Positions 42,152 to 51,851 of a stretch of 64,000 bases of DNA are shown piece by piece. Location of the stretch: NCBI RefSeq assembly GCF_002783505.1, contig NZ_PFGL01000051.1, positions 1-64,000 of the forward strand. The letters are read 5' to 3'. Below the pieces are notes generated by a model. It was not told the origin of the DNA, ran no database searches, and was given only the letters and a program-made list of their open reading frames with translations. Source of the stretch: Shewanella sp. CG12_big_fil_rev_8_21_14_0_65_47_15 (GTDB lineage Bacteria; Pseudomonadota; Gammaproteobacteria; Enterobacterales; Shewanellaceae). Made by a program: the position numbers and the translations under genes. The stretch's first letter is position 1. The number at the start of each line of letters is the position of its first letter.

Positions 42152-42859
42152 TTGTCCTCAAGCCAAACTAATTTCATGGCCACACCCTATACTTGGGTGC
42201 TTTTCGATGCCGATGAAACCCTATTTTATTTTGATGCCTTTGCAGGGCTTAAACTGATGTTCGCCGGTTTTGGGGTCGATTTTACTCAAGCCGATTTTGA
42301 TGAATATCAGTTAGTTAACACACCACTTTGGGTCGATTATCAAGACGGTAAAATCACCGCCGCCGAATTGCAAATCACACGTTTCGAAACGTGGGCGGCC
42401 AAATTAGCGGTATCAGCAATGACGCTCAATAGCGCCTTTTTAGCGGCGATGGCCGAGATTTGTGCCCCGCTACCCGGTGCCCGTGAATTATTAGCTGCGC
42501 TGCAGGGGAAAGCCAAATTGGGTATCATCACCAACGGTTTTACCGAGCTACAAACTGTGCGCTTAGCGCGTACTGGCTTGCAGCATCATTTTGATATTTT
42601 AGTGATTTCAGAAAAAGTCGGCATGGCCAAACCCGATGTGGGCATTTTTGAACATGCCTTTGAATTGATGGGGCATCCTGAGCGCGAAACTGTGCTTATG
42701 GTCGGCGATAACCCGCATTCCGATATTCAAGGTGGCATCAATGCCGGTATTCATACCTGCTGGTATAACGTCCACGGCCACGATGTGCCCGCCGGGATCG
42801 TGCCGCACTATCAAGTGCGCTCCCATCAAGAACTGCATAGCCTGTTGCTCGGGGTGTAA
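42152..42859 (+). CDS. yjjG: YjjG-type pyrimidine 5'-nucleotidase (HAD family)
   Basis: A 235-residue HAD phosphatase. Motif I is VLFDADETLFYFD, motif II IITNGF, motif III the Lys in KVGMAKPDVGIF, and motif IV LMVGDNPHSDIQGG. YjjG dephosphorylates (noncanonical) pyrimidine nucleotides and protects against mutagenic ones. A TTG at 42152 is chosen because AGGAG lies eight bases ahead; an ATG at 42176 (MATPYTW) has no ribosome site but is possible. Confidence 0.88.
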   Translation: MSSSQTNFMATPYTWVLFDADETLFYFDAFAGLKLMFAGFGVDFTQADFDEYQLVNTPLWVDYQDGKITAAELQITRFETWAAKLAVSAMTLNSAFLAAMAEICAPLPGARELLAALQGKAKLGIITNGFTELQTVRLARTGLQHHFDILVISEKVGMAKPDVGIFEHAFELMGHPERETVLMVGDNPHSDIQGGINAGIHTCWYNVHGHDVPAGIVPHYQVRSHQELHSLLLGV

Positions 42860-42887
42860 ACGGCATAACTTTAAAATAATTTACAAA

Positions 42888-43598
42888 TCAATCTGTTAGC
42901 GCTTCACGGATCTTTCGGGCTTTTTCCTTACCTATGCCTTCGACTCGGATTAATGCCTCTTCGGGAGCGGTGAAAACGGCCTCGATATTTTTGAAGTGGT
43001 ACAGCAGCCTGCTGGCAAGCTTAGGGCCGACCTCGGGAAGGCTCTGCAAGATAAACAGTTGCTGATTTTTCTTGCGTTTGGGCTTACGTCCCGTGAGGGT
43101 TAATTCATTTTCTCTGCGATTTAACTGAGTGGCGCAAAAATACAGTATTTTGGCGGTTTCATTTTGCGATAAACTGCGAAGTATTGGGATATGGAAATTG
43201 ATTGAAATGGAGCACAGCGCTCCGATAAGCGCCTCTCTGCGGATCTGGTAACCTGCGATATCTTGAGTGCAGCCTTCGATAAGTAGTGCTGCGCTACTTG
43301 AGCTTGCGGCTAGTCTAGCAACTTGAGCGAATAAGCGCCCATCACATAGGGATTGCACGAGATCGGGCAAGGTTTTGCGTTCAATTAGCCAATCATTGAG
43401 TTGATAATCACCCAATTTTAGGCGTTTTTTGATGAGCGAGAGATCTTCGTGCAGTGACAGCTCATAGAGGATGGTTTCTGCATGTTCTCTATCGTCATAA
43501 AAGAGGGGAATTTTATCTGCAGCCAATTTTAGTGACCTTAGCCGAGTGACACATTCAGGGTTGTTATGAGTGTAGTCAGGCTGAGTCACAAGTACCAA
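42888..43598 (-). CDS. XPF/ERCC4-type nuclease with helix-hairpin-helix
   Basis: A 236-residue protein with the full XPF-family nuclease signature: D35-D36-R37-E38, then G63-D64-Y65 and E73-R74-K75 with D79 (GD-x8-ERK-x3-D). The C-terminal 55 residues hold a double helix-hairpin-helix (LPEVGPKLASRLLYHF, VEGIGKEKARKI). This is the core of archaeal/eukaryotic structure-specific endonucleases that cut branched DNA. The start is uncertain: the frame opens with TTG or GTG and has no ATG. It is divergent from the unknown gene at 43696. Confidence 0.88.
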   Translation of the reverse strand: MVLVTQPDYTHNNPECVTRLRSLKLAADKIPLFYDDREHAETILYELSLHEDLSLIKKRLKLGDYQLNDWLIERKTLPDLVQSLCDGRLFAQVARLAASSSSAALLIEGCTQDIAGYQIRREALIGALCSISINFHIPILRSLSQNETAKILYFCATQLNRRENELTLTGRKPKRKKNQQLFILQSLPEVGPKLASRLLYHFKNIEAVFTAPEEALIRVEGIGKEKARKIREALTD

Positions 43599-43695
43599 AG
43601 TTGTCTTCAGCTTTGTAAATTCTCAGTTTAAGATGAAGTGCGTCAGTTCGACCTGCCACCATAATGCAGAACTAGAAAATCAACGTGAGCTAGCC

Positions 43696-44829
43696 ATGAG
43701 TGAATATCAGTATTATCGATTCGAATGTGTTAACAGTAGCTTATCGGTCCCACAGCGGAATAGATTAAGAAATATTTCTAGCCGAGCAGATATCACCAGC
43801 CACTCCTTTTGTGTTCAATATCATTACGGTGATTTAAAGGCCGATCCCGAAGAATTAATGATGGATTTTTTTGATATTGGCATTTATTACGCCAATTGGG
43901 GACAAGTGAATGCGTATCTTAAATTGCCAGCCGGTACAATCCCCAATGATTTCAAGGTAATAAATGCTGAGTGTTATGTGTCTCTTGTCGAAAATGAACA
44001 GAACCAATTACTGATATTTTCTTTAGAGGAAGACGATCACTACCGTGACGATGAAGATGCCGAATCCTTTATGCTTCATTTGGCGGCACTGAGGGCAGAA
44101 CTCTTCGCTGGCGATTATCGCGTTTTGTATTTTCATTGGTTAAGTCGAGCCTATGATGATCCAAGGCTAAAACCACTGCCACTTATAGCCTTTGATTTTC
44201 ACCAGTTAACACCGGCGCAATTGGCATTTACCGCCCTTTTTGGCATTCCTTTGCAATCGATACGTGCTTTACATCTTTTGTTGCAGTCAATGCCTGCACA
44301 TTCGCCTCAAACCACAGTATTAACGGCACAGCAGCAGGTGGCTAAGCTAACGGATGCCGACAAGGACGCGTTGCTTTGTCGCTTATTTGATGAAGGGAAA
44401 ATATTTGCGGCGGATGCGTATGCGCTCCTCAGAACGCAAGAAACACCAATAGAGTACTCCCACTGGGTAACCGTTGCATCGTTGCATCCCTTCTGGCATG
44501 TAGCAGAAAAAGAAGTGATGCAAGAAGAGCTCACGGCAGAGGCCGAGCGTCTTGCTCGTGAGACGTTATTACGTAATGAGCATCTTGAAGCGGTTTATAA
44601 AGCGCATCAAAGCCATTGGGATCGTGCTTTTGAGGAGGCGGCTCGTGGGTGTGCCAGTGGCTATGATAATGCCAGCTTTACATTGCAAGTGTTGTTTGAT
44701 GCCTACCAGCTAAAACTATCTACCAGTGTGTTTAAGCAAAAATTTGATGTTTTTATTAGCAAAAATAAACAGCGTAAAGCACTGATTAAACGGTTAGAGC
44801 CACTACAGAAAATTGTGCTATCGCTTTGA
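43696..44829 (+). CDS. uncharacterised protein divergent from the ERCC4-type nuclease
   Basis: A 377-residue soluble protein beginning MSEYQYYRFECVNSSLSV; an upstream Met at 43633 would add 21 residues. The N-terminal half has beta-rich acidic segments (DFFDIGIYYANWGQVNAYLKLP, EEDDHYRDDEDAESF). The C-terminal half is helical with a charged coiled-coil-like part (EVMQEELTAEAERLARETLLRNEHLEAVYKA). I recognise no domain. The protein looks like those placed next to SWIM-type or repair genes in Shewanella, but no zinc motif is visible. Confidence 0.7.
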   Translation: MSEYQYYRFECVNSSLSVPQRNRLRNISSRADITSHSFCVQYHYGDLKADPEELMMDFFDIGIYYANWGQVNAYLKLPAGTIPNDFKVINAECYVSLVENEQNQLLIFSLEEDDHYRDDEDAESFMLHLAALRAELFAGDYRVLYFHWLSRAYDDPRLKPLPLIAFDFHQLTPAQLAFTALFGIPLQSIRALHLLLQSMPAHSPQTTVLTAQQQVAKLTDADKDALLCRLFDEGKIFAADAYALLRTQETPIEYSHWVTVASLHPFWHVAEKEVMQEELTAEAERLARETLLRNEHLEAVYKAHQSHWDRAFEEAARGCASGYDNASFTLQVLFDAYQLKLSTSVFKQKFDVFISKNKQRKALIKRLEPLQKIVLSL

Positions 44830-44917
44830 TTTAGTTTTTAATTCACATAGCTATGGCGCTGTGATCGAGTGATGCGTTTTGCTTTATTAAAAGTGAATTA
44901 GATTGAGTTACCTAAAT

Positions 44918-44943
44918 AAAAACCCTGATAAATCAGGGTTTTT
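44918..44943. terminator. bidirectional terminator
   Basis: An 11-bp stem AAAAACCCTGA/TCAGGGTTTTT with loop TAAA lies between the convergent unknown gene and yicC. It has A-runs on one side and T-runs on the other, so it works for both directions. Confidence 0.88.
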
Positions 44944-44976
44944 ATTTATTAGATTGCAGTTAAACACCACAACACA

Positions 44977-45840
44977 CTATTCAACGTTCTGGATCTGCTC
45001 ACGCATTTGCTCAATCAGCACTTTAAGCTCCACTGCGGCTGAGGTGATTTCGGTGCTGATGGATTTAGAGGCGAGGGTGTTCGATTCGCGGTTAAATTCC
45101 TGCATCATAAAATCTAAACGGCGACCTTCGCTGCCGCCTTTTTTGAGGATGCGGCGCGCTTCGGTGACATGGGCTTCGAGGCGGTCCATTTCTTCGGCGA
45201 CATCTTGTTTCTGTGCCAGTAGCACCATTTCTTGCTCGATGCGGGCAGGATCCAGTTCACCTTTGATTTCTGCAAGGCGGTTGGTGAGCTTTTCGCGTTG
45301 ATATTCCATCACTTTTGGCATGTGCTCGCGCACGACGGCGATTTGCTCGCTCACGCCATCTAAGCGGCTTAGCAGCATGTCTTTGATGGCTTCGCCTTCA
45401 CGGCCACGGGCTTCGATGAATTGATCTATGGCTGAGTCGAAGGCTGTCATCAGATCTGCACCGATCGCATCCATATCTTGTTCAGAGCTTGATAGCACTC
45501 CCGGCCAACGCAGGATGTCGGTCAGGTTCACCTCACCCTGTCCCGCTTCTTGCTTGAGCCAAGTGGCGGCATCGAGCAATTGTTTTGCTAGGCCTTGGTT
45601 CAATTGCAGTTCGTTGTTGCTGTTGTCGGCCAGTTCGTAGCGCAGATTGACTTCTACTTTGCCACGGCTTAAACGTTTACGAAGGCGATCGCGCAGTACG
45701 GGTTCGAAGCTGCGAAATTGCTCGGGTAAGCGTAGGTAAGTTTCGAGATAGCGTTGGTTGACTGAGCGAATTTCCCAGGAGGCTGTGCCCCATTGTGCTT
45801 TGTGCTCGATGCGAGCGTAGGCTGTCATGCTTTGGATCAT
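44977..45840 (-). CDS. yicC: YicC/YloC-family endoribonuclease
   Basis: A 287-residue protein starting MIQSMTAYARIE, the same length and N-terminus type as E. coli YicC, with AGGA upstream. Conserved segments are SVNQRYLETYLRLPEQFR, RGKVEVNLRYE and the C-terminal EGRRLDFMMQEFNRESNTLASKS. YicC-type enzymes cut RNA and affect stationary-phase fitness. It is divergent from rph, as in E. coli; the 212 bases between them carry both promoters. Confidence 0.94.
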   Translation of the reverse strand: MIQSMTAYARIEHKAQWGTASWEIRSVNQRYLETYLRLPEQFRSFEPVLRDRLRKRLSRGKVEVNLRYELADNSNNELQLNQGLAKQLLDAATWLKQEAGQGEVNLTDILRWPGVLSSSEQDMDAIGADLMTAFDSAIDQFIEARGREGEAIKDMLLSRLDGVSEQIAVVREHMPKVMEYQREKLTNRLAEIKGELDPARIEQEMVLLAQKQDVAEEMDRLEAHVTEARRILKKGGSEGRRLDFMMQEFNRESNTLASKSISTEITSAAVELKVLIEQMREQIQNVE

Positions 45841-46052
45841 GGGTTGTCCTAATGGTTTAATCGTCATAATGAGAGGCGATTATAGAGTCAATGGCTTTAG
45901 GATTAAAGGCATACAGTATAAGACTGCAAGTTAATGGGTACTTTGCCTAGATGAGTTTGTCAGAGAATCACCCTAAGCATGGCATCCTAAGGCGCAAGCC
46001 CCTATAATATGCAGCCAAAATCGGTCAATGACTCAGAATACAGGAATCTCGC

Positions 46053-46766
46053 ATGCGTCCAAGTAACAGAACGCCAGCACAAACTCGTCCCATCACTATC
46101 ACTCGCCAGTTTACGGCCCATGCCGAAGGTTCTGTGTTAGTGGAATTTGGCGAAACGAAAGTGCTTTGTACCGCCAGTTTTACTGAAGGTGTGCCACGTT
46201 TCCTTAAGGGTCAGGGTCAAGGCTGGGTGACGGCGGAATACGGCATGTTGCCACGTTCGACCCATAGCCGTATGGATCGTGAAGCCGCTCGCGGTAAGCA
46301 ATCTGGCCGTACGCAAGAAATTCAACGTCTTATCGGCCGTGCGCTGCGCGCCTGTGTGGATATGAAGGCCTTAGGTGAAAACACTATCGTGATCGATTGT
46401 GATGTGATCCAAGCCGATGGTGGTACGCGCACCGCCTCTATCACTGGCGCCTGTGTTGCCTTAGTCGATGCGCTGAACTGGGCTCGTGGTAAAGGCATTA
46501 TTAAATCTAACCCGCTGAAATTCCTGATCGCTGCGGTCAGCGTCGGTATCTATAAGGGTGAAGCGATAAGCGATCTGGAATATGTGGAAGACAGCGCCGC
46601 CGAAACCGACATGAATGTGGTGATGACTGAAACCGGTAAGATTATTGAGATCCAAGGTACTGCAGAGGGCGAGCCCTTTAGCCACGAAGAACTGATTGAG
46701 CTACTCGGATTGGCGAAGAACAGTATTCGTGAAATCGTCGATGTGCAGAAAGCCGCACTGAACTAA
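46053..46766 (+). CDS. rph: ribonuclease PH
   Basis: A 237-residue phosphorolytic 3'-exonuclease. It carries [44 protein letters not shown] and [19 protein letters not shown], with phosphate-binding and catalytic residues intact. It trims tRNA 3' ends with phosphate as co-substrate. It lies upstream of pyrE in the conserved order. Confidence 0.97.
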   Translation: MRPSNRTPAQTRPITITRQFTAHAEGSVLVEFGETKVLCTASFTEGVPRFLKGQGQGWVTAEYGMLPRSTHSRMDREAARGKQSGRTQEIQRLIGRALRACVDMKALGENTIVIDCDVIQADGGTRTASITGACVALVDALNWARGKGIIKSNPLKFLIAAVSVGIYKGEAISDLEYVEDSAAETDMNVVMTETGKIIEIQGTAEGEPFSHEELIELLGLAKNSIREIVDVQKAALN

Positions 46767-46779
46767 GATTGTTGTGATG

Positions 46780-46816
46780 AAAAAGCCCCGTTATGTTATA
46801 GAGTGCGGGGCTTTTT
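46780..46816 (+). terminator. rph-pyrE intergenic terminator (possible pyrE attenuator)
   Basis: The stem AAAAAGCCCCG/CGGGGCTTTTT with a 15-base loop and a U-run lies 13 bases after the rph stop. In E. coli a GC-rich hairpin at this place attenuates pyrE according to UTP supply through coupling with rph translation. The same arrangement here suggests similar control. Confidence 0.85.
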
Positions 46817-46909
46817 ATTAGCTGCAACTTTAGTGTGCAGCAAGATTTAATACACACTCTGTACCGAATTAACAGTTAACCATAAAAGACAAAGTCGTAA
46901 GGAGAGATT

Positions 46910-47551
46910 GTGAAAGCCTATCAACGTGAGTTTATTGAATTTGCCCTAGAGCGTCAGGTGCTGCGATTCGGCGAATTTACCCTTAAATCGGGCCGTATCA
47001 GTCCTTACTTCTTTAATGCAGGCTTATTCAATACTGGCCGTGACTTAGCCCGTTTAGGCCGCTTTTATGCTGCTGCCTTAGTGGATTCGGGTATCGAGTA
47101 CGACCTGTTATTTGGTCCGGCTTACAAAGGCATTCCGATTGCGACCACTACGGCAGTTGCCCTGTGTGAACACCACGATATCGATATTCCTTACTGCTTT
47201 AACCGCAAAGAGAAAAAAGACCACGGTGAGGGTGGCAGCTTAGTCGGTAGCGAACTTAAAGGCCGCGTGATGCTGGTGGACGATGTGATCACCGCGGGTA
47301 CGGCGATTCGTGAGTCGATGGAAATTATTGAAGCCCATAAAGCGCAATTAGCCGGCGTGTTGATTGCGCTGGATAGACAAGAGAAAGGTAAGGGCGAGTT
47401 ATCGGCGATTCAAGAAGTTGAGCGTGATTTTGGCTGCGGCATAGTGGCGATTATCAAACTTGCGGACCTTATCAGCTACTTATCTGAAAAGCCGGGAATG
47501 GAAGCCCAACTTGCTGCGGTGAGCCAATACCGTGAGCAATACGGCATTTAA
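46910..47551 (+). CDS. pyrE: orotate phosphoribosyltransferase
   Basis: A 213-residue enzyme with the PRPP-binding motif [13 protein letters not shown] and the flexible catalytic loop [12 protein letters not shown]. It converts orotate and PRPP to orotidine monophosphate in pyrimidine synthesis. AAGGAGAG is placed well before the GTG start. Confidence 0.97.
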   Translation: MKAYQREFIEFALERQVLRFGEFTLKSGRISPYFFNAGLFNTGRDLARLGRFYAAALVDSGIEYDLLFGPAYKGIPIATTTAVALCEHHDIDIPYCFNRKEKKDHGEGGSLVGSELKGRVMLVDDVITAGTAIRESMEIIEAHKAQLAGVLIALDRQEKGKGELSAIQEVERDFGCGIVAIIKLADLISYLSEKPGMEAQLAAVSQYREQYGI

Positions 47552-47608
47552 GCGATGAATTCAGAGAGCTAATGCTCGCCGAGGGGCGTTCACGAATTCG
47601 CCGTTAGA

Positions 47609-47641
47609 AAAAACAAAAGCCCACCTAGGGCTTTTGTTTTT
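47609..47641 (+). terminator. rho-independent terminator of pyrE
   Basis: AAAACAAAAGCCC / GGGCTTTTGTTTT with loop ACCTA and a closing T-run lies about 60 bases after the pyrE stop. Its symmetry allows use on both strands. Confidence 0.85.
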
Positions 47642-47729
47642 AAGTTCTTATCTGTTAATGCTTTTGCTGTGAGCGGTTCACCGCGTTCTGTTATCTGTGA
47701 ACGAGCCCGCGAGCGTTCGCTATAGTATC

Positions 47730-48374
47730 TTATTGATGCAAAAACTCGGCGCGGGTCGCAGGATTAGATTTGAAAATACCACCCAGCGCTGTGGTAGTGG
47801 TCGAGCTGGTGGAGTCCATCACGCCACGGGATTTTACGCAGTAATGCACCGCATCCATTTTTACCGCAACATCTTTAGTTTCGAGTAAGGTTTGCAGGGC
47901 AACGAGCACTTGCTGAGTCAAACGCTCTTGTACCTGTGGGCGTTGGGCAAAGAAACGTACGATACGATTAATCTTTGATAAACCGATAATTTTTTTACGT
48001 GGCAGATAAGCAATGGTCGCAGTACCGTCGATCGTCACTAAATGATGCTCGCAGGTGCTGGTGAGGCTAATATCTTGCACTCGCACCATCTCATCGAAGC
48101 CCATCTTGTTATCGATCACTGTGATCTTAGGGAAATTCTCATAGTCTAAGCCGGAGAAGATTTCATCGACGTACATTTTAGCGATGCGGCGTGGCGTATC
48201 GGCAAGGCTATCGTCTGACAGATCCAATGACATTAATGTCAGTATCTCCTTCATATGATGTTCAATCTTGTCTTTACGTTCTTCACTGCTGTAAACGCTG
48301 GGGAGCATGGGGGTTTCAAGTCCACGGTCTAACAACGCGGCTTGTACTTTTACTGCTGCTTCACTTAATGCCAT
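47730..48374 (-). CDS. folE: GTP cyclohydrolase I
   Basis: A 214-residue enzyme. Zinc-binding and catalytic segments are [13 protein letters not shown] and [14 protein letters not shown], plus the [22 protein letters not shown] helix. It opens GTP to dihydroneopterin triphosphate, the first step of folate synthesis. The ATG at 48374 is chosen because GGAGG is at ideal spacing; a GTG 12 bases upstream is inside that ribosome site. Confidence 0.96.
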   Translation of the reverse strand: MALSEAAVKVQAALLDRGLETPMLPSVYSSEERKDKIEHHMKEILTLMSLDLSDDSLADTPRRIAKMYVDEIFSGLDYENFPKITVIDNKMGFDEMVRVQDISLTSTCEHHLVTIDGTATIAYLPRKKIIGLSKINRIVRFFAQRPQVQERLTQQVLVALQTLLETKDVAVKMDAVHYCVKSRGVMDSTSSTTTTALGGIFKSNPATRAEFLHQ

Positions 48375-48540
48375 CTTATCCTCCACTACTTTGTAGCGGC
48401 TATCATTGAAAACCTATGCTGGTATCGATCATCCAGCCTAGGATACAAATTGGGTTATTCTTGCGGGGCAAGAACAAGGGGGAGGAGGATAGCGCGAATT
48501 GCGGATAATTCATACCGAAAATCACTCACCGCGCCGATGA

Positions 48541-48574
48541 AAAAGCCGATAGTCCTTATCGGATATCGGCTTTA
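48541..48574 (-). terminator. terminator of the S9 peptidase gene
   Basis: On the minus strand AAAGCCGATA/TATCGGCTTT with a 12-base loop is followed by five T residues. It ends the S9 peptidase transcript ahead of folE. Confidence 0.85.
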
Positions 48575-48629
48575 CATTCGATGCTGCTAATCTTATTCAG
48601 CGATAAGTGTTAGTAAAATTGAGTGAATC

Positions 48630-50630
48630 CTAAAGTTTTAAGTTGGTTTTCAAGAAACCTAGCATCTGTTCATAGTATTTCGCTCTATGCTCATCGTTAT
48701 AAAAACCGTGACCTTCATTATCCATCACCAGTTTTTGGTAGGGGTAATTATGAGCTTTTAGGGCTTTTTCGAGTGATTCGAGTTGAGTTATTGGGGTTCG
48801 CTCGTCATCTCCACCATGAACTAGCAACAAGTTCGCTTTGAGCTTGTTGACGTTATAGCTTGGCGACATGGCTTTAAGTGTTTCCAAATTGTTTCCTAGT
48901 ACATCTGTTTGATAGCTGCTTCCAGATGATGAGTTTGCAACATCACTGTCATCTTTCCATAGTGGTAAATCATAGATACCAGCCATACCTATGGCGCATT
49001 TGAATATATCTGGCGCTAATACCGCGCTTTGTAGGGCACTATAGCCACCAAAGCTGCCGCCAGCGATGCAGATACGTTCTTTATCGGCAAAACCTTGGTC
49101 TATCACATACTGAGTCGCGTCGATAATATCAAATTGAATATCACTGCCCCATTTTTGGTATCCCGCTATCGTAAAATCTGCTGCATAGCCTCCAGAACCG
49201 CGAAAGTTAACTTGTAATACGGCTATACCTTGGTTGGCGATCATTTGGGTTTCAGGATTAAATTCCCACCAATCTCTTCCATTTTTGGGGCCTGTATGCG
49301 GGCCGCCATGGGGATTCACCACTAGCGGTAGATTTTTAGCTTCTTTTCCATAGGGTAATGTGAGGTAACCATGGATCGTTTTACCATCGCGGCTGGTAAA
49401 ACTGATGGGTTTCACCTCGGCCATTTTCTCGGGATCGAGCCATTTTCTGGCGGCGGCGAGATACTCGAGTTTAAGTTTTTTCGTATCAAAGACATAGTAG
49501 TCACCAGGATTTCGGTCGTTAAATGCAATGACCACGAGCTTCTCGCCATCCCTAGTTTCGCTGACAATCCGCACTTGGTGACCCGGCAGCGCGGCAAGCA
49601 AATCCTTTAGCAGTTTGGCATGGCTGTCTTCGTTATTGACGAAGGCATAGCTTGGGTAACCATTTTCAAACTCAACTGCATAAAGTTGTTTGTTAGTGCC
49701 ATTTATCCAAAAATTACTCGGATCGACATTTTCATCTTGAATAATCTCGGTCTTATCGCCAGTCTCAAGGTTGATTCTGTACACGCCTAAGGTCTCACCT
49801 TGGGTTCGACCTGCTGCATAAATGGTATTTTTACCATCGGCGAAGGAAATGGGGTGAAAATCACTTAGGCCGAGATTGAGTTTATCGGTATTGATCCATT
49901 CACCTGCCTTACGGTAAAACACTTTGGTGGTATTTTGACGATCTTCACCGACAACGAAGCGGACTTCACCCTCGTGGTCTGTCATAAAACGTGCTTGACC
50001 TATAGGTGAGCCTGTGATGCGTTTGCGTGTGCCATTGAACAAGTCTACGCGATAGACATCTTGTGATAGCTCAAAGTCAAGATTGAGCTTATCACTCCAT
50101 GGGATTGCATTGACCAGCATATAACGCTCATCATCGGGCAGGGGATCGAGGATAAACGCTGTCGCACGCATTGGGGTGTTTTTCTTGATATTGGAGCCAG
50201 TCTGTTGTTCGCCGCTGTTGTAGCCAAAGAGATAGGCCTTACGTGAACCATCGGCATTTACCGCCAGCAACTCGCCGTAGTACTGGGGAACATCACTCCA
50301 GCCTTTTAAGTACTCTTTTGCCAAAACCAGTCGTTCACTACTGGCCCACTGATAGTCACCGACCTGGGCATTCCCCGGGAAACGTATTGCATTAAGCAAT
50401 TTTTTTGTCTGAGCGTCTAAGACTAACAGTACGTTTTTACCCTCAACACTCGTGATTGTGCTGAGGTACTTGCCCGTTGGAGATATTCTTACATGTGAAT
50501 ATTCATCACCTTTACTAAATAATTGCGCCTGCGATAATGCATTCGCGGCCGATGTTTCAGCCGCAAATGTGGCGATAGGCATCATAGGTAAGCAAAGAGC
50601 AGCCAAAGCGGCTAATCGAAAGCGTTTCAT
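48630..50630 (-). CDS. S9 (prolyl oligopeptidase/acylaminoacyl) family peptidase, secreted
   Basis: A 666-residue serine peptidase with a signal peptide (LAALAALCLPMMPIATFAA), a beta-propeller domain (about 40-390) and a C-terminal hydrolase domain. Catalytic residues are the Ser in AGGSFGGYSALQ, the Asp in VHGGDDERTP and the His in NEGHGFYNDEH. It likely releases short peptides in the periplasm or outside the cell. It is monocistronic, with its own terminator. It is distinct from the S9 enzyme of the RiPP cluster. Confidence 0.92.
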   Translation of the reverse strand: MKRFRLAALAALCLPMMPIATFAAETSAANALSQAQLFSKGDEYSHVRISPTGKYLSTITSVEGKNVLLVLDAQTKKLLNAIRFPGNAQVGDYQWASSERLVLAKEYLKGWSDVPQYYGELLAVNADGSRKAYLFGYNSGEQQTGSNIKKNTPMRATAFILDPLPDDERYMLVNAIPWSDKLNLDFELSQDVYRVDLFNGTRKRITGSPIGQARFMTDHEGEVRFVVGEDRQNTTKVFYRKAGEWINTDKLNLGLSDFHPISFADGKNTIYAAGRTQGETLGVYRINLETGDKTEIIQDENVDPSNFWINGTNKQLYAVEFENGYPSYAFVNNEDSHAKLLKDLLAALPGHQVRIVSETRDGEKLVVIAFNDRNPGDYYVFDTKKLKLEYLAAARKWLDPEKMAEVKPISFTSRDGKTIHGYLTLPYGKEAKNLPLVVNPHGGPHTGPKNGRDWWEFNPETQMIANQGIAVLQVNFRGSGGYAADFTIAGYQKWGSDIQFDIIDATQYVIDQGFADKERICIAGGSFGGYSALQSAVLAPDIFKCAIGMAGIYDLPLWKDDSDVANSSSGSSYQTDVLGNNLETLKAMSPSYNVNKLKANLLLVHGGDDERTPITQLESLEKALKAHNYPYQKLVMDNEGHGFYNDEHRAKYYEQMLGFLKTNLKL

Positions 50631-50720
50631 CCGACATCCTTGTAAATTTATTGTGATTTTTGTTTCTTAAATGATTGTTGAGAATAAAACAAAAGTGAGA
50701 GCGAAACAAGGAAGTGCGAT

Positions 50721-50754
50721 AAAAATAAAGGGCGTTAAATAGCGCCCTTTATTT
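50721..50754 (-). terminator. terminator of slmA
   Basis: A perfect 12-bp stem AAATAAAGGGCG/CGCCCTTTATTT with an eight-base loop and a T-run on the minus strand lies 11 bases after the slmA stop. Confidence 0.87.
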
Positions 50755-50764
50755 AAGTAAATCA

Positions 50765-51358
50765 TTAACTTTGCAACAGTTGATGTTGGATAAATCGCCA
50801 CTGTTCATCGAAGTGTGTAGTCGGTTTGAGTTTGAATTCACTTCGTACAAATTGAGCAATTCGGCCTTCGGCAAAGGCTAATAGCAAATTAGCCAATATG
50901 GCTTCGTCTAAGTTAAAGCCTTTGCCTTCCCGCAACGTCTTTTCCCGTAAAATTTGCTTTAACTGGGTTTCAATTTTGGCAAATAGTGTACTGATCCTGC
51001 TACGGAGACGTTCATTTTCTCCGAGCAGCGCATCCCCATTGAGTACGCGGGAAATCCCCGGATTACGCTCGGCAAAAATCAGCAGTAGCTGTAAAACAAG
51101 CTGGCAGCGCTTCATGGTGTCTTTTTCGTCATCCATGATTAAGTTAATGCGCGAGAGCAGTGACTCTTCGATAAATTCGATTAAGCCTTCGAACATCCGC
51201 GCCTTGCTGGGGAAATGGCGGTAAAGTGCGGCTTCCGATACACCCACTTCCGAGGCGAGTTTGGCTGTGGTGATCCTTTGTCCGGGACTGGTTTCTAGCA
51301 TCTGCGCTAGGCATTGCAAAATATGTTCACGACGATTAATTTTTGGGCTTACAGCCAT
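50765..51358 (-). CDS. slmA: nucleoid occlusion factor SlmA (TetR fold)
   Basis: A 197-residue TetR-type protein starting [21 protein letters not shown], with helix-turn-helix [20 protein letters not shown]. The length and the context downstream of coaBC-dut identify SlmA. It binds chromosomal SBS sites and blocks FtsZ assembly over the nucleoid. Confidence 0.95.
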   Translation of the reverse strand: MAVSPKINRREHILQCLAQMLETSPGQRITTAKLASEVGVSEAALYRHFPSKARMFEGLIEFIEESLLSRINLIMDDEKDTMKRCQLVLQLLLIFAERNPGISRVLNGDALLGENERLRSRISTLFAKIETQLKQILREKTLREGKGFNLDEAILANLLLAFAEGRIAQFVRSEFKLKPTTHFDEQWRFIQHQLLQS

Positions 51359-51392
51359 TGCAGTATCCTTGGCTTAATAACGACTAGGGGGA

Positions 51393-51851
51393 TTATTTAG
51401 TGCCAGAATGGCCAAATCCACCTTCACCACGATCTGAACTGTCGAACTCATCAACGAGTTTGAATTGGGCCTGTACCACAGGAACAAACACCAGTTGTGC
51501 GAGACGATCGCCAATTTCTAAGGTAAATGGGCAATCGCTTCTATTCCAGCAAGACACCATCAAGGGTCCCTGGTAATCGGAGTCGATAAGCCCAACCAGA
51601 TTGCCAAGTACGATACCGTGCTTATGGCCAAGACCGGAGCGGGGTAAAATCACCGCAGCCAATCCTGGGTCGGCAACATGAATGGCAATCCCCGTTGGAA
51701 TAAGCCGAGTTTCACCGGGCGCTATCGTCATTGTGGTGTCTATCATGGCACGAAGATCCATACCCGCACTACCTGGAGTGGCGTAAGCGGGCAGGGGGAA
51801 CTCAGAACCAATACGGGAGTCGAGGATCTTTAATTCAATCGGTGTTTTCAT
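51393..51851 (-). CDS. dut: dUTP diphosphatase
   Basis: A 152-residue trimeric dUTPase. Motifs in order: [41 protein letters not shown] and the C-terminal [10 protein letters not shown] arm. It hydrolyses dUTP to dUMP and diphosphate, keeping uracil out of DNA. The start overlaps the coaBC stop by four bases. Confidence 0.97.
   Translation of the reverse strand: MKTPIELKILDSRIGSEFPLPAYATPGSAGMDLRAMIDTTMTIAPGETRLIPTGIAIHVADPGLAAVILPRSGLGHKHGIVLGNLVGLIDSDYQGPLMVSCWNRSDCPFTLEIGDRLAQLVFVPVVQAQFKLVDEFDSSDRGEGGFGHSGTK

Noticed and set aside
44903-45301. 132-codon plus-strand frame over the 3' end of yicC
   Set aside because: Serine- and arginine-rich shadow of yicC that also spans the terminator.
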